The translations under genes were made by a program, and so were the position numbers. Source: Hyphomicrobiales bacterium (GTDB lineage Bacteria; Pseudomonadota; Alphaproteobacteria; Rhizobiales; Xanthobacteraceae). From it: a stretch of DNA of 8,317 nucleotides. Below, piece after piece: positions 6,672 to 8,317 of this stretch (positions within the stretch are counted from its first letter, which is position 1; every line of letters starts with the position of its first letter). The stretch is taken from contig PKXB01000172.1 of assembly GCA_003133345.1 (NCBI GenBank), forward strand, positions 1-8,317, read 5' to 3'. The notes beneath the pieces are model-generated. The model was not told the DNA's origin and did no database searches. It saw only the letters and a list, made by a program, of their open reading frames with translations.

Positions 6672-7556
6672 TTAGATCTCTTCCATCACCTGCGCGTAGG
6701 AGATCAGCGCGAACAGCGCGGTGCCGCCGACGATGTTGCCGAGCAGCACGGGCATCACGAATTGCCCGATCATCCGCCACCATTCCCAGTCGCCCGCGAG
6801 CACCAGCATGTAGGCTTCCATGCTGCCGGCGACGATATGGGTGAAGCCGCCGATCGCGATCAGGTAGGTCATCAACGTGATCACGGAGAACTTTGCGTTC
6901 TCCGCGCTCGGAATCATCCACACCATGGCGGCGATCAGGAATCCGGACGAAATGGCGCGGAAAAACATGTCCCACCAGCCGAGCGCGAGCAGGCCGCGGC
7001 TGATGGTCAACATGCCGTGCAGCAAGTCGGGCTGAAGCACCGGCGTAAAACTGGAGATCAGCGCAGCGATCAGCGTGCCGGCGAGATTGGCGACGAGCAC
7101 GATTGTCCACAGTCGTGCCATGCGCCAGATGTTGGCCCAGTTGAGATCAGCGAACACCGGGAGCACCACAGTGATCGTGCTCTCGGTGAACAGCTGCTGG
7201 CGTCCCAGCACCGCCATCAGGAAGCCGACGCAATAGCCGAACCCCGACAGCAGCGGCCGCCACGGCGTGTCGGGCAGGTGGATTTCCAGGATCGCCTGCG
7301 CTAGCAGCGAAAAGCTCATCGACAGGCCGGCAGCGACGCCTGACCACCACAGCGAGGTGGCCGGGCGCTGCATTTCCTCGTCGCCAATCCGCCGCACCAC
7401 CTCGTAGATCACCGGCGTGCGTGGAGACGACAGCTCCTCCACGTCCACGTTCTCTCGCTCGGTGATGCCCTTGGCCGTGCCCTTAGCCTTGCCCTGGCGC
7501 TGCGCCTTGGCGTTGTCGCGCTGCTTTTGGGCGCTGGAGGCTGGAGTCGCTGTCAT
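6672..7556 (-). CDS. Formate/nitrite transporter (FNT) family protein, YfdC-like
   Basis: Inner-membrane channel or transporter of the FNT family, which moves small monovalent anions such as formate or nitrite; the substrate here is not known. The 294-residue protein has a soluble, basic, low-complexity N-terminus (residues 1-30, KQRDNAKAQRQGKAKGTAKG), an acidic stretch and then about six hydrophobic segments (roughly 68-91, 102-119, 146-170, 196-216, 222-238, 262-288). The loop GRQQLFTESTITVVLPV (118-134) matches the conserved FNT re-entrant region, and GGFTHIVAGS carries the central pore histidine (H240). Overall it resembles E. coli YfdC as I remember it (SLLAQ, MVWMIPSA and LLGNIVGGT blocks), rather than FocA or NirC. 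Its stop is 2 bp from the stop of the converging + strand gene. The aldo/keto reductase lies 70 bp upstream on the same strand, so the two may share a transcript. No strong ribosome binding site is seen. Confidence 0.9.
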   Translation of the reverse strand: MTATPASSAQKQRDNAKAQRQGKAKGTAKGITERENVDVEELSSPRTPVIYEVVRRIGDEEMQRPATSLWWSGVAAGLSMSFSLLAQAILEIHLPDTPWRPLLSGFGYCVGFLMAVLGRQQLFTESTITVVLPVFADLNWANIWRMARLWTIVLVANLAGTLIAALISSFTPVLQPDLLHGMLTISRGLLALGWWDMFFRAISSGFLIAAMVWMIPSAENAKFSVITLMTYLIAIGGFTHIVAGSMEAYMLVLAGDWEWWRMIGQFVMPVLLGNIVGGTALFALISYAQVMEEI

Positions 7557-7626
7557 AGTCAGCCATTAACGCTTGGCCAGCGCCCGCGGTTCCATGGCTG
7601 GAACTCTGGCCTCGGGCGCCGGCCGC

Positions 7627-8317
7627 TCAGGCGCTGGCGGCGTCGAGCGCCGCGATATCGTCGCCACTGAGCTTGATCTGCACCGCCTTCAGGATTTCGT
7701 CGAGCTGCGCGGGACTGGTGGCGCTGACGATCGGCGCGGTCACGCATGGCCGCGCCATCAGCCAGGCCAGCGACACTTGCGCTGGCGTCGCGGCATGGCG
7801 CGCGGCCACGTCATCGAGCGCCTGCAGGATGCGCAAGCCGCGCGCGTTGAGAAAGTCCTTGATGCGTGGCGCGCGCGCCGCGCTTTTTCCAAGATCGCGT
7901 TGCGAGCGATATTTGCCGGTGAGAAAGCCGGCCGCGAGCGAGTAGTAGGTGATGACGCCGATCCGCTCCCTGACGCAGATTGGTTCGAAATCACGCTCGA
8001 ATGCCGCGCGGTCGTAGAGATTGTAGCGTGGCTGCAGGCTTTCATAGCGCGCTAGGCCGAGCCGCTTGCTGCTGTCCAGCGAGGCCTGCAAGCGCGCGGC
8101 GCTGATATTGGAAGCGCCGAGGGCCCGCACCTTGCCTTGCGCGATCAATTGCGCATAGGCCTGCAAGGTGTCGTCCGGCGCGGTGTTCGGATCGTCGAAA
8201 TGGGTCTGATAGAGATCGATGCGGTCGGTTTGCAGCCGCCGCAGCGAATTCTCGGCTTCGCGCAGGATGTCGCTCGTCTTCAGGCCGCGGCCGGACCCCA
8301 TGTCCTCGCCGACCTTG
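7627..8317 (-). CDS. Aldo/keto reductase, C-terminal part (5' end beyond the window)
   Basis: NADPH-dependent oxidoreductase of the aldo/keto reductase superfamily, reducing carbonyls to alcohols; the substrate is unknown. The gene runs off the right end and about 229 residues are visible, with roughly 80-90 N-terminal residues missing, including the expected catalytic Asp and Tyr. The first visible residues, KVGEDMGSGRGLK, match the strand carrying the catalytic Lys, so that Lys is probably the first residue seen. The catalytic His is in IDLYQTHFDD (codon 8200-8202). Further barrel motifs follow in order: GKVRALGASNISAARL, LQPRYNLYD, ITYYSLAAGFLTGKY, and the cofactor-binding end SLAWLMARP...PIVSATSPAQLDE. 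The Met codon at 8299-8301 is internal, not the start. The 70 bp between its stop and the transporter start holds only a 6-bp inverted repeat (GTTCCA/TGGAAC at 7588-7603) without a T-run. Confidence 0.93.
   Translation of the reverse strand, partial: KVGEDMGSGRGLKTSDILREAENSLRRLQTDRIDLYQTHFDDPNTAPDDTLQAYAQLIAQGKVRALGASNISAARLQASLDSSKRLGLARYESLQPRYNLYDRAAFERDFEPICVRERIGVITYYSLAAGFLTGKYRSQRDLGKSAARAPRIKDFLNARGLRILQALDDVAARHAATPAQVSLAWLMARPCVTAPIVSATSPAQLDEILKAVQIKLSGDDIAALDAASA

Noticed and set aside
6298..7304. Open frames in the opposite strand or another frame over the small secreted protein and FNT gene (6298-7110 minus, 6591-7304 plus)
   Set aside because: Low-complexity Arg/His/Asp-rich translations with no domain. 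The FNT protein in 6672-7556 minus has clear membrane segments and family motifs.
7588..7603. Hairpin GTTCCA/TGGAAC between the aldo/keto reductase and FNT genes as a terminator
   Set aside because: Only a 6-bp stem, with no T-run on the minus strand. It does not support termination between the two genes.

Overview
The window is GC-rich DNA that looks like a chromosomal segment of an alphaproteobacterium in the Hyphomicrobiales (Rhizobiales), most likely near the Bradyrhizobium / Rhodopseudomonas / Xanthobacteraceae group. I infer this from the protein sequences, from the order rpoA-rplQ then degQ-rarA-pseudouridine synthase, and from two palindromic intergenic elements of a kind I remember as common in those genomes. 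No database search was run.

Layout, left to right. (1) Positions 1-972: the end of the large ribosomal-protein / RNA polymerase operon, with the 3' part of rpoA (alpha C-terminal domain) and complete rplQ. They are separated by 100 bp that begins with a palindromic repeat abutting the rpoA stop. A Rho-independent terminator at 1000-1030 closes the operon. (2) 1089-1910: a secreted two-domain cytochrome c whose first heme site has lost its histidine. (3) 1919-2070: a composite palindromic repeat. (4) 2137-6154: a tightly packed + strand group, namely a periplasmic DegQ/DegP-type serine protease, the AAA+ ATPase RarA/MgsA, and an RluC-like 23S rRNA pseudouridine synthase. Stop and start codons overlap at both junctions (ATGA and GTGA), so translation is probably coupled. 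(5) 6181-6669: a small uncharacterised secreted Pro/His-rich protein. (6) 6672-8317, minus strand: a YfdC-type formate/nitrite transporter family protein preceded by an aldo/keto reductase that runs off the right end. The + and - groups converge with only 2 bp between stop codons.

The content is mostly housekeeping: transcription, translation, envelope protein quality control, replication-fork maintenance and rRNA modification, with a few accessory metabolic genes. I see no mobile element, CRISPR array, tRNA/rRNA gene, defence locus or phage gene. I do not see a new biological system here. The most unusual observation is the cytochrome's degenerate first heme site. The two palindromic elements and the small secreted protein are the next most worthwhile.
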